From contig JAHYZB010000016.1 of NCBI GenBank assembly GCA_019424645.1, forward strand, positions 1 to 29,974: DNA of 29,974 nt, read 5' to 3'. This stretch comes from Oxalobacter formigenes (lineage in GTDB: Bacteria > Pseudomonadota > Gammaproteobacteria > Burkholderiales > Burkholderiaceae_D). A model generated the notes under the pieces. That model was not told where the DNA came from. It saw nothing but the letters and a program-made list of their open reading frames with translations, and did no database searches. This document shows positions 8,496 to 16,607 of this stretch, piece after piece; within the stretch, counting starts at the first letter, position 1, and every line of letters begins with the position of its first letter. Made by a program: the position numbers and the translations under genes.

Positions 8496-9507
8496 AGCCG
8501 TTACGGTTCCATAAGTTCACGCATAAGGGCATTGCATCGATAATTGTCTGTGTCAGCCTGGTATTTCTCTGTTCTGCACTTTCAGCTGCCAGTTGCTGGC
8601 GTATATCGCGCGTATAACCCGCGACGATATACCCATCCTGATAATCGACCCGGACGAGTGTAATTTCAGCAGGAATTTCAGTACCATCCAGTTTGCAATG
8701 CATCCAGCGGAAAACAGTCCTCCCGGTTTCCAGCGCTTCCCTGATTTTGGCTGGAGCCATGACATCGGACCGTTCGCCATTCGGCTGGAATTCAGGTGAC
8801 AGTTCAAAGAACCGTTCAAGATATTCGTTTTCATCCCTCAAACCGAACAATTTCACCGCCTCCTTGTTGCAGACGATATTTTCGAAATTCTGGTTCCAAA
8901 GGTTAAGGCAAAGCGGTGTTGCATCCGCAAGCAGCTGAAGCAATTCCTTGTCGCCCAGAATTTTCTTGATCGTGGCAGCCTTGTCCTGGCACACCAGAAG
9001 CGAGGTGCCATCAAATGGCTGGGCAATAAATGTAGTGAAGAATTGTTTTTCAGATACCGGTTTAGAGACGCAATACCCCTGAATCGTATCAGCATAGAGC
9101 CGATTGACCATATCCAGTTCTGTGCCTGTTTCCACTCCTTCAATACAGACCTTCATGCCGACGTTATGGCACAGGCGGATAACCGATTCGATAAAGTCCC
9201 TGTTATACCGGTCGCTATTGGAAGACTTTATAAACAGGCGGTCGATCTTGACAATATCGACATCAAAATCGGTCAAACGACCCAGCGACGAATAGCCTGT
9301 TCCGAAGTCATCCACTGCCAGGCGGATTTTCAATTGTTTAAGACGCTTTAATGTATCGTTGATTCTGTCGCTGTCCGTGATGAAATAACTTTCCGTCAGC
9401 TCAAGAACGATATGCTTTGGCAAAAGCCTGTGTTCTTTTAAAAGCTCTTCGACCCGCGAGCAGAAATTCTTGTCCCTCAACTGCAAATAGGAAATGTTGA
9501 TCTGCAT
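8440..9507 (-). CDS. EAL (C-terminal two thirds)-PAS-PAS fragment of the pseudogene
   Basis: A 355-codon stretch. It begins inside the EAL domain after the EAL motif itself, with ELTES, DDFGTGYSSLGRL, KIDRLFI and CIEGVET conserved. It runs through one PAS domain (LCLNLWNQNFENIVCNKEAV) and into a second that is cut by the frameshift at 8469-8475 (ends SSRVFQPEK). The ATG at 9507 is internal to the domain, so independent translation would give a misfolded phosphodiesterase without its catalytic glutamate. Confidence 0.55.
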   Translation of the reverse strand: MQINISYLQLRDKNFCSRVEELLKEHRLLPKHIVLELTESYFITDSDRINDTLKRLKQLKIRLAVDDFGTGYSSLGRLTDFDVDIVKIDRLFIKSSNSDRYNRDFIESVIRLCHNVGMKVCIEGVETGTELDMVNRLYADTIQGYCVSKPVSEKQFFTTFIAQPFDGTSLLVCQDKAATIKKILGDKELLQLLADATPLCLNLWNQNFENIVCNKEAVKLFGLRDENEYLERFFELSPEFQPNGERSDVMAPAKIREALETGRTVFRWMHCKLDGTEIPAEITLVRVDYQDGYIVAGYTRDIRQQLAAESAEQRNTRLTQTIIDAMPLCVNLWNRNGFENILCNKKSSRVFQPEK

Positions 9508-9668
9508 GACGAAATAGGGAATATAAACCGTCCATTTTTTGCAGGCAATAATGGCCTGTTCCAGCTCCCACCGGCAACAGGAATGATCTGATCGGATGAT
9601 TCCAGAAGTGGAATGAATTCAACGGGACTCAAGGCGCCACACGCCTCGTTTTCAAAACGGAGCAATGC

Positions 9669-10292
9669 CTACGCACCACAAACCCTCAATGTACCGGCAT
9701 CGTTGACCGGTTGAAACACGACGGAAAAGCCCTCGAATCCTGAACGGATACTCTCACCGAGAATCTGGATCTTTCGTTGTTCGTCCAGTTGGAGAGACAA
9801 CATTCCGGCTGAATAAAAAACGCATTTATCCTTGCCGTTGAGCTTGGCTTTTTTGAGTGCTACTGCTGCACATTTCAGCAAATCATCGCCGTGTCCCCGT
9901 TGTTCGGGATACAAAACGGCACCAGCTGAAATCGTAAACTGGTAATGGACACCGTTACTCACATGGACTTTACCGGTGTATGTCTGAATCGTTTCATAAA
10001 ACTGTTCCAGCATCTGCCGAGTCGCATTGGGATAGACTATGATGAACTGGTCTCCGTCAAACCGGCAAATCAGTGCCAATTCCGGAAGCATATTCCGGAT
10101 ATCCTGTGCTACATTCCGCAGGACGAGATCACCGAAACTGTGATTGTTCAGGGTATTGATCATGGTGAAATCGTCAATACCTAAAAGCATGATACCTGTC
10201 GGACTATTTTCTTCGAGCTTGTGTACCCTTTCCATAAATTTTTCATGGGTGTACAAACCGGTTATCAGATCGACCTTGCCACCGTTTTCCAC
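9669..10292 (-). CDS. Degenerate GGDEF plus EAL start fragment of the pseudogene
   Basis: A 207-codon stretch with a GGDEF domain (DLITGLYTH, LLGIDDFTMINTLNNHSFGD) whose active site reads RFDGDQF, so it probably does not make c-di-GMP. The first strand of an EAL domain (FSVVFQPVND) follows. It ends at a TAG that takes the place of the EAL glutamate; the downstream codons in the same frame continue as ALLRFENEACGALSP, exactly as expected of an EAL domain. It is fed from the PAS fragment upstream through the A-tract frameshift at 10339-10345. Confidence 0.55.
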   Translation of the reverse strand: MENGGKVDLITGLYTHEKFMERVHKLEENSPTGIMLLGIDDFTMINTLNNHSFGDLVLRNVAQDIRNMLPELALICRFDGDQFIIVYPNATRQMLEQFYETIQTYTGKVHVSNGVHYQFTISAGAVLYPEQRGHGDDLLKCAAVALKKAKLNGKDKCVFYSAGMLSLQLDEQRKIQILGESIRSGFEGFSVVFQPVNDAGTLRVCGA

Positions 10293-10672
10293 TTTGCGCG
10301 CAATGCCGACGACTCGCTCCGACCTGCCGGTATCGGCATTTTTTTGATACGTATGATTTCATGAATCCAGATCAGCTCACCGTTTTTCAGACGAGCCTGA
10401 TATTCCTCATTCAGGCGGTCTGTCCGCCCTGAGACAAGATTACTGGCGGCTTTAAAGTATCTTGCCTGATCTTCCGGCTGTATCAGCTTCATCCATGCCG
10501 GCAAGAGACCTTTGACCTGCCTGTCCGCATACCCGAAATCGTCTGCCATATTCTGGCTAATGGAAAAAATATCCTTCTCGACATCCCCGATAAAATAATA
10601 ATCTCCGGTACTTTCAGAGAGGACTTCCTGTAAAAAATCGTGATCCGTTATCTGCTTGAGTATAGTATCCAT
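10265..10672 (-). CDS. N-terminal PAS fragment of the pseudogene
   Basis: 135 codons from the ATG at 10672, the probable true start of the whole gene. It encodes a PAS domain (DYYFIGDVEKDIFSISQNM ... GLLPAWMKLIQPEDQARYF ... ARLKNGELIWIHEIIRIKK). After the A tract at 10339-10345 the frame turns to nonsense (MPIPAGRSES); with one more A it would read NADTGRSERVVGIARKVENGG and join the GGDEF fragment. Confidence 0.55.
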   Translation of the reverse strand: MDTILKQITDHDFLQEVLSESTGDYYFIGDVEKDIFSISQNMADDFGYADRQVKGLLPAWMKLIQPEDQARYFKAASNLVSGRTDRLNEEYQARLKNGELIWIHEIIRIKKMPIPAGRSESSALRAKWKTVARSI

Positions 10673-11034
10673 CGATGCCTGCCTTACGATTTTCCAAACC
10701 GCGACACCCTGTTGAAATTGAATGGTTGATGAAACAAATGTATTGCCTATAGCAGATCAGGCTGTTTCAGTTATTGAAAATTTTTTAAATTTTTCTCTGA
10801 AGGAACTTATGCAAAACATTTGGCTTCACACATCAAAAACGACAACACCCCAGGTATTGGCGAAGAGTTACCTCGCCCCTTCAACAGATAGAAAAATCAA
10901 TCTTGAACCAGCTTTGAATCATATCATTTTTTAAACATTTTGTTTCCCGAAAGAAACCAATTCTTTCAAAAGGATAAATACAGATAATCCGGATTCTGAT
11001 CTGAAGAATCTGGAAAATCATTTCCCGGGTACTA
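10673..11034. other. Intergenic region, no gene seen
   Basis: About 360 bp between the start of the PAS/GGDEF/EAL gene and the end of the duplicated GntR-type gene, both on the minus strand. A 70-codon plus-strand frame at 10722-10934 has no recognisable domain. A weak hairpin (GAAAGAA with TTCTTTC, 10949-10967) might end the upstream transcript. Confidence 0.5.
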
Positions 11035-12447
11035 TTACAAAACAGGTGGCAATGCCGGCAATTCAACACTCTTTGCAGCATCGATACCGACAGAGATGAT
11101 TTTCTTTCGTGATGATATAAAGATGGCACGAACGATTTGTTCGAGTCCTTCTGCGAATAATCGTCCATCCTCACTATCGATACCTTCAACAACCATATCC
11201 ACATAGCCATCCATTTTCAGCCGAGGCTCGATAAAAACCAGTGGGTATCCCCATAAGAGAAGATCCTCCAGCCGGAGATATATTTCGCGAATTGCACAAA
11301 GATGGCTGTTTTCAAGCAAAACCGAAAAACAGATCCCGCTCACAGCCTCCGTGTATCCCGATTCTTTTGCCGAAAGGATCTCTTTTCTGAGCAATGCCAA
11401 CCGATCTCTGTCGATACGGGAAAACAGTGCTTTCGCTACCGACCTGCAACTGATTGCGAATATATGAAGCGCATAAAAATACGTCATGACACTTTTGCGA
11501 ACGGAAGGATCAGCCCATCTGATTTTTTGCCTTCCTTCGGCAACAGACAGGACTTTAGTACCTTTTCCATTGATGGATTCCGTCACACCCAGTTTGTTTA
11601 ATAAACCAATTGCACGCCTTATGGTAATCGTTGCAGAAGAAAACTCCTGTGAAAGGGTTTTGGGTGAAGGCAAAAAAGTATCGACCGGATATGTTTCACA
11701 GTAAATTCGATAAATCAGTTCCCGTGCGATGGAATGACAAATATCCGCTTTTCCCCATCTGTAAGATTTTTTCAGATATTTCGGGCACTCTGTGCCTGCA
11801 TAATCAGGATCGTATTCAAGATAAGCTTTATGAAGCACATTCCAAAGCTTTTTTTCTTCCCCTTTTTTTCGCAAATCGATCATTTTCCGTGAATCAAGTT
11901 CCAGTTTTTTAAACGTATTTTCCCAGCCGGGTTCGTTCAAAAAGCGCAGCAGATGCGCAGGATAGGAATAAAGCAAGGTATCTGCGTATAGATCGTTTAT
12001 AAGCGGATTGTTCAATCGGCTGACCAGATAAAACAGATAATGAAGTGTCTGTTCGCCCAATACGTCGTCAAAACGATCGAGAATGACACTGAGTTGATCC
12101 AGCTCCTTCTTATTGCAAAGAAGATAACTCTGGTAAAAAACAGACGGAACCAACAGATAAAGGCTTTGAAAAAGATCCTGAAGGGTTTCTTTTTCAGCAA
12201 AAATATTCTCTGGAGGCTTTACGGAATGAGTCCGGTCGAATATGACGCTGGTGCGCTTCCCTTGTGATCCCGACACAAAACCTTTTTCTTTAAGAAGCCT
12301 GATTGCCTCGCGAGATGTAATGGTCGAAACACCAAACATCTCACTTAACCGGTAAATGGAAGGAAGCGCTGTGCCTTTTGGGTAAAATCCAAAATAAATC
12401 CTTGCAAGAAGATATCCATAAAGCAGAACATACCTGTTCTTGTCCAT
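11035..12447 (-). CDS. Internally duplicated GntR-type winged-helix regulator
   Basis: A 470-residue protein made of two homologous halves offset by about 230 residues. Each half has a GntR-like winged helix followed by a helical region. The first reads KGTALPSIYRLSEMFGVSTI at residues 24-43, then TSREAIRLLKEKG; the second reads VDTFLPSPKTLSQEFSSATI at 255-274, then TIRRAIGLLNKLG. Shared positions are T.LPS...LS..F....T..R.AI.LL...G plus a wing GK.T.V. The helical parts also align (FQSLYLLVPSVFYQSYLL with FYALHIFAISCRSVAKALF). GntR proteins bind inverted repeats as dimers, so this looks like a covalent pseudo-dimer; that is inference. It is divergent from the hybrid kinase at 12653, with 205 bp between the starts, and may control it or itself. 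Confidence 0.75.
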   Translation of the reverse strand: MDKNRYVLLYGYLLARIYFGFYPKGTALPSIYRLSEMFGVSTITSREAIRLLKEKGFVSGSQGKRTSVIFDRTHSVKPPENIFAEKETLQDLFQSLYLLVPSVFYQSYLLCNKKELDQLSVILDRFDDVLGEQTLHYLFYLVSRLNNPLINDLYADTLLYSYPAHLLRFLNEPGWENTFKKLELDSRKMIDLRKKGEEKKLWNVLHKAYLEYDPDYAGTECPKYLKKSYRWGKADICHSIARELIYRIYCETYPVDTFLPSPKTLSQEFSSATITIRRAIGLLNKLGVTESINGKGTKVLSVAEGRQKIRWADPSVRKSVMTYFYALHIFAISCRSVAKALFSRIDRDRLALLRKEILSAKESGYTEAVSGICFSVLLENSHLCAIREIYLRLEDLLLWGYPLVFIEPRLKMDGYVDMVVEGIDSEDGRLFAEGLEQIVRAIFISSRKKIISVGIDAAKSVELPALPPVL

Positions 12448-12560
12448 TCACTCATCCGCCTCTCGTTTTTTGCAGAAGTTATCGAAGATCCCGTCATTTT
12501 CCGGACAAATAATCTATTGATCTTTTTCCCTGTGATTACACACGTTTTATCGCCATGATA

Positions 12561-12588
12561 TTGAAAAATCAAACTGTGATATTATGAT
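12561..12588 (+). promoter_or_regulatory. Candidate sigma-70 promoter for the hybrid kinase
   Basis: TTGAAA (12561-12566) and TATGAT (12583-12588) are spaced by 16 bp, 65 bp before the chosen kinase start, in the region shared with the divergent GntR-type gene. Confidence 0.45.
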
Positions 12589-12652
12589 AAAGGTGCATTT
12601 TATTTCCATTTAACAAGATTTGACCTACTCAAGGCATAGGCCATGCCAAAAC

Positions 12653-15061
12653 ATGGGTGACAGTGAAAACAGAACGGGGATAAGCAGCGAACAGGCTGTT
12701 GCCGACTATGAATATCATACGCTGATGCGTCTTTTAGGCGTCAGTGTCAGCAAACATTTACTGGATGAACATTACACGCTCATCTGGGCAAACGACTATT
12801 ACTATCGACTTATCGGCTGGCCCAAAGAAGAATACGAAACCACATTCCACAATAGGCCCGATCTCTATTATGCAGACCATCAGAAAGAATGGAATGAACT
12901 TGTTTCCAAAGTTACGAAAACGCTCAAAAATCATCAAAATGGTTACACTCTGGTTACCCGAATGCCGAGAAAAGACGGAAGCCATGTCTGGGTCAATATA
13001 TCCAATGTGTTCGCAGAAGAATATGTAGACGGCTATCCGGTTTCCTATACTGTAATGACCGATATCGACGATCTGGTTCGCGTTCAAAAGGAACAATCCG
13101 TCACTTACAATAACCTTCCTGGCTTTGTAGCCAAATTCAAGGTAAATGAAGATGGTTTCCAGTTTCTGGATGCCAATGAGCGCTTCAGAAAATTCTTCGG
13201 CTACAGTGAAAACGACGTCCGACACCAATTTTCCAATTTTGATTCAGAAAAAAACCGGCTTGCTTACGCACGGCACTTCCCCCTCATGAGAAAAGGTGAA
13301 CGCGTGCATTTCACCTTGCAGGCCAAAGATAAAGCAGGCGGTAACGTCTGGTTGCAAGTCAATGCCGACTGTATCGACTGGGTGAATGGAAACCCTGTCT
13401 ATCTTGTTATCTACATTGATATTACAGACATTACAGAACAACGTGAATTGCAGAAGCAGCTTGAGGAACGTTCCGAAATGCTCCATAACGCCTTGCAAGC
13501 TGCAGAACAGGCAAACAAGGCAAAATCCGATTTTCTTTCTCAAATGAGCCACGACATCCGGACTCCCATGAATGCGATTATCGGCATGACAGCGATCGCA
13601 GGATCGCATATTGACGACAGGGATCGGGTACAGGATTGCCTTGGCAAAATCACTGTCTCTTCCAGATTGCTTCTCGGCCTGATCAATGAAGTCCTCGACA
13701 TGTCCCGTATCGAAAGCGGCAGGATCACCATTACAGAAGAAGAATTCTGTCTGAATGACATACTGCAGAATATTGTCACGATCATACAGCCGTCTATCAT
13801 GGAAAAGCAGCATACTTTCGACATTCGCGCCCATCACTTGCGTCACGAAAAAGTCATCGGTGACCCGCAGCATATCCAGCAGATTTTTCTGAACATATTA
13901 TCCAACGCTATCAAATATACGCCTGATAAAGGAAAAATCATGTTCGACATCCGTGAAAAGTCGTCGAATAAAGCAGGTTACGGTTTTTATGAATTCACCC
14001 TGGAAGATAATGGTTATGGAATGAAGCCGGAATTCATTGAAAAACTCTTTTCTCCTTTTGAACGCGCAGACGATGCCAATGTACTGGCTGTTCAGGGCAC
14101 AGGTCTCGGTATGGCGATAAGCCGGAATATCGTGAAATTGATGGATGGGGATATCAAGGTAAAAAGCACGTTCCGGAAAGGTTCTACCTTTACAGTTGAA
14201 CTTCCGTTGAAGCTCCAGAGTGAAAACCCCGACAATCTCCGTTTTCCCATGGAACAGGCTATTCTGGTCGTGGACGACGACCGGATTGCCTGTGAAACAA
14301 CTTGTGAGCGGCTGGATGAATTGGGACTTGAAAACGAATGGGTCCTGTCAGGAGAACAAGCTATTCAGAAAGCTGCCGCCAGACACCAGTCAGGAAAAGA
14401 TTTTTCAATGATCATCATTGATCTGAAAATGCCGGAAATGGATGGAATCGAAACGACAAGACTGATCCGGAAACAAATCGGTTCCGACATTCCTGTTCTG
14501 CTTGCCTCAGCGTACGACTGGATGGAATATGAATCAGAGGCACTTGCCTCAGGTGCAAATGGTTTTCTGGTCAAACCCATGCTGAAATCTGCTCTCGCTT
14601 ACGCGATTAAAAAACATACCGTGAAAGAAAATGGACATTCATCAGTCATTGAATCCCCCAGACAAAAACGGGACTACAAGGGAAAACAGGTTCTACTGGT
14701 CGAAGATAACGAACTGAACCTGGAAATAGCGGAAGTCATCCTTGCCGAGAGCGGCGTCCGGGTTGAAACCGCCAGAAACGGCCAGGAAGCGCTGGAAAAA
14801 TTCATGTCTTCATCCGAAGGATATTACGGTCTGATTTTTATGGATTTGCAGATGCCCGTCATGGGTGGTCTTGAATCAACACGAAAAATCCGCAGTCTTT
14901 CGAGAAATGACGCTCAAACAATCCCGATTGTTGCCATGACAGCGAATGCTTTCAGAGAAGATATGGAAGCGACGAAAACAGCCGGTATGAACGACCATCT
15001 GGCGAAACCGCTTGATATTGAACATCTCTATGAAATACTGGATCGATATATCAGTCAATAA
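12653..15061 (+). CDS. Hybrid sensor histidine kinase, PAS-PAS-HisKA-HATPase-REC-REC
   Basis: An 802-residue protein with no membrane segment, so a cytosolic sensor. Two PAS domains (about 20-145 and 145-265) are followed by a coiled coil (265-290) and a HisKA H-box FLSQMSHDIRTPMN with His300. The ATPase domain has the N-box NILSNAIKYTP, G1 EDNGYGM and G2 GTGLGM. Two receiver domains follow: REC1 from about 533 (VVDDD, phosphoacceptor Asp590 in IIDLKMP, with an AYDW variant at the usual Thr/Ser site) and REC2 from about 676 (LLVEDNELN, Asp731 in FMDLQMP, VAMTANAF and a conserved Lys). There is no HPt or DNA-binding output domain, so a separate partner is needed. I chose the ATG at 12653; an in-frame TTG at 12620 would add 11 residues. 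It is divergent from the duplicated GntR-type regulator. Confidence 0.9.
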   Translation: MGDSENRTGISSEQAVADYEYHTLMRLLGVSVSKHLLDEHYTLIWANDYYYRLIGWPKEEYETTFHNRPDLYYADHQKEWNELVSKVTKTLKNHQNGYTLVTRMPRKDGSHVWVNISNVFAEEYVDGYPVSYTVMTDIDDLVRVQKEQSVTYNNLPGFVAKFKVNEDGFQFLDANERFRKFFGYSENDVRHQFSNFDSEKNRLAYARHFPLMRKGERVHFTLQAKDKAGGNVWLQVNADCIDWVNGNPVYLVIYIDITDITEQRELQKQLEERSEMLHNALQAAEQANKAKSDFLSQMSHDIRTPMNAIIGMTAIAGSHIDDRDRVQDCLGKITVSSRLLLGLINEVLDMSRIESGRITITEEEFCLNDILQNIVTIIQPSIMEKQHTFDIRAHHLRHEKVIGDPQHIQQIFLNILSNAIKYTPDKGKIMFDIREKSSNKAGYGFYEFTLEDNGYGMKPEFIEKLFSPFERADDANVLAVQGTGLGMAISRNIVKLMDGDIKVKSTFRKGSTFTVELPLKLQSENPDNLRFPMEQAILVVDDDRIACETTCERLDELGLENEWVLSGEQAIQKAAARHQSGKDFSMIIIDLKMPEMDGIETTRLIRKQIGSDIPVLLASAYDWMEYESEALASGANGFLVKPMLKSALAYAIKKHTVKENGHSSVIESPRQKRDYKGKQVLLVEDNELNLEIAEVILAESGVRVETARNGQEALEKFMSSSEGYYGLIFMDLQMPVMGGLESTRKIRSLSRNDAQTIPIVAMTANAFREDMEATKTAGMNDHLAKPLDIEHLYEILDRYISQ

Positions 15062-15096
15062 CAGCGGTCTCGACTTGTCTTTTTCAGAGTATTCAT

Positions 15097-16245
15097 TCAC
15101 TTCATCATTTCCATTGTCCCGTTATCAATGACCTTGACGGGCGCGTTACCGGGGCGAATCACAAAAGTCGGGTCAGGACGCTGTTTCAATGCCTCAGGTT
15201 TTTCATGAAGAAACTTTGCGCCGATGAAGGCGTTGACTTCATTCCAGGCTTCCTCACTTTCGGCAGAAGCATCCCCTAGCATCTGGAAAACATGGAACAT
15301 CCCGTAATAGCGTGTCAGCGTTGCATCGACCCCGGCTTTCACGGCACTCTGGTAAACAAGCTCTGAATCACTTTCAAGCACTTCGTCCGTTCCGACCTGA
15401 ATCAGCATCGGCGGAAATTTGTCATATTTGGCATAGGCCGGAGACAACAAGGGGTTTCTCGGATCGGTTTTTCCTGCATAACTCAGAATGAACGGCAATA
15501 CCTCCGGCATGACACCGTCTTTTGGGGGCATATATTCCGGCACATTACCAAAGAGAGGATCGACAGACATTTTTTCGACATGGGATTTTCCGCTTCCTGC
15601 CATATCTGTCCAGGGAGACATTCCAATGAGGGCACCGGGCAATTCCTTGCCCATGTCACGTAATTTCAGTGCCAATGCCAGAGTCAGATTACCACCGGCA
15701 CTATCGCCGACCACAAGAATGTCTGCCGGTTTATACCCCTTTGCCAGTAACCAGTTCCAGGCTTCAAGCGCATCGTCAAGTGCGGCCGGGAAAACATGTT
15801 TGGGCGCCAGTCGATAGTCCGGCATGAAAACGGCTGCATTATCTGTCATTTTCGAATACCGGACGGCCATATCCCGATATAAATTGGAAATTGGCACGAC
15901 GTAAGCGCCACCATGCAACAAGAGAACCGCTTTTTTGGAATGCGAACCTTCCTTGTGAAGGAGTTCCGCCTTGAAATTTCTGAATGAAACCTGATTCAGC
16001 TTGTAGCCCTCGGGAACATTCCATTTGGACTCATTTGCCACATACATGTTCATCTTGTGCAGAAAGTCATCTCCCTTGACGCCAGGAAGGCTCGTCAGAA
16101 CACGAAAACCATCGCCAGCCAGCCCGGATATTGCCGATTTCATCGGGCCATTTATCTCATCATACCGGTAATATCTTGTCGTATCGGCAGCCATACTGGA
16201 TGTGGTACAAAACAGCAATGCCAGAAAACAGCCCAAAATTCTCAT
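15097..16245 (-). CDS. Secreted alpha/beta hydrolase, HSL-type esterase/lipase
   Basis: A 382-residue protein. An N-terminal signal peptide (MRILGCFLALLFCTTSSMAA) probably has its cleavage site near residues 19-20. The oxyanion-hole motif HGGAY at 111-115 marks the hormone-sensitive-lipase family. The nucleophile Ser182 lies in GDSAG, and Asp287 (GTDEVLESDSEL) and His318 (GMFHVF) complete the triad. It should hydrolyse short-chain or small carboxylic esters in the periplasm or outside the cell; the substrate is unknown. The C terminus carries about 50 residues beyond the catalytic core. It converges with the hybrid kinase, 35 bp apart, with no obvious terminator between them. The start at 16245 gives a well-formed signal peptide, though the ribosome binding site is weak. 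Confidence 0.87.
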   Translation of the reverse strand: MRILGCFLALLFCTTSSMAADTTRYYRYDEINGPMKSAISGLAGDGFRVLTSLPGVKGDDFLHKMNMYVANESKWNVPEGYKLNQVSFRNFKAELLHKEGSHSKKAVLLLHGGAYVVPISNLYRDMAVRYSKMTDNAAVFMPDYRLAPKHVFPAALDDALEAWNWLLAKGYKPADILVVGDSAGGNLTLALALKLRDMGKELPGALIGMSPWTDMAGSGKSHVEKMSVDPLFGNVPEYMPPKDGVMPEVLPFILSYAGKTDPRNPLLSPAYAKYDKFPPMLIQVGTDEVLESDSELVYQSAVKAGVDATLTRYYGMFHVFQMLGDASAESEEAWNEVNAFIGAKFLHEKPEALKQRPDPTFVIRPGNAPVKVIDNGTMEMMK

Positions 16246-16607
16246 TCTGATTCATTTCTTACGGATTTCTTAACAGTACCCGACAAAGTTTGAAATCCAG
16301 ACCCCATTCAAACTGCCACCCTGAAATTTCTTGAAGCAAAAAAATTGTAGCACGGCAATTTTATTAACTCATGGCAATTTTACGAACCAACTATAGATAT
16401 CATTTTCTAATAGCGAAGCAATACAAACCGTTGTATGCATGACATATTCAGCGAGCCTATTGATAGTGTCGTTCTCATAGCGAACCAGTTTCCATCCATG
16501 ATTTTTTCTATTGGGAAAGATGAGAAAAACGCATTTCATACTGGCGTATTGGCGAATTATTTGGTCTAATGTTCCGTTTTACCCGATCAATATCCGGACA
16601 GTCAGGC
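16246..16607. other. Divergent promoter region between the esterase gene and putP
   Basis: About 360 bp with no convincing gene. It contains two direct copies of GGCAATTTTA, at 16354-16363 and 16373-16382, 19 bp apart, which could be binding sites for one regulator on nearly the same helix face. No promoter could be fixed with confidence. Confidence 0.5.

Larger units (their letters stand above)
7224..10672 (-). pseudogene. Broken PAS-GGDEF-EAL-PAS-PAS-PAS-GGDEF cyclic-di-GMP signalling gene
   Basis: Four consecutive minus-strand frames are pieces of one protein of about 1,149 residues once repaired. Domains in order: PAS (1-120), GGDEF with a degenerate RFDGDQF site (135-300), EAL (310-555, with LELTES, DDFGTGYSS and CIEGVET), three PAS domains (from about 560, 705 and 830), and a second GGDEF with intact RYGGDEF (from about 960). 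Lesions: a missing A in the A tract at 10339-10345; a TAG at 9671-9669 where GAG for the EAL glutamate is expected (reading GA*ALLRF); a one-base deletion near 9571-9577, where GRWELEQ is restored by adding one G; and an extra A in the seven-A tract at 8469-8475, where CNKKAVEFF is restored by removing one A. The N-terminal GGDEF looks inactive and the second has no RxxD inhibitory site. Two lesions lie in homopolymers and could be sequencing errors or slippage; the other two argue for real decay. Confidence 0.85.

Noticed and set aside
10722..10934. 70-codon plus-strand frame between two minus-strand genes
   Set aside because: No domain, no start signal, low-complexity composition.
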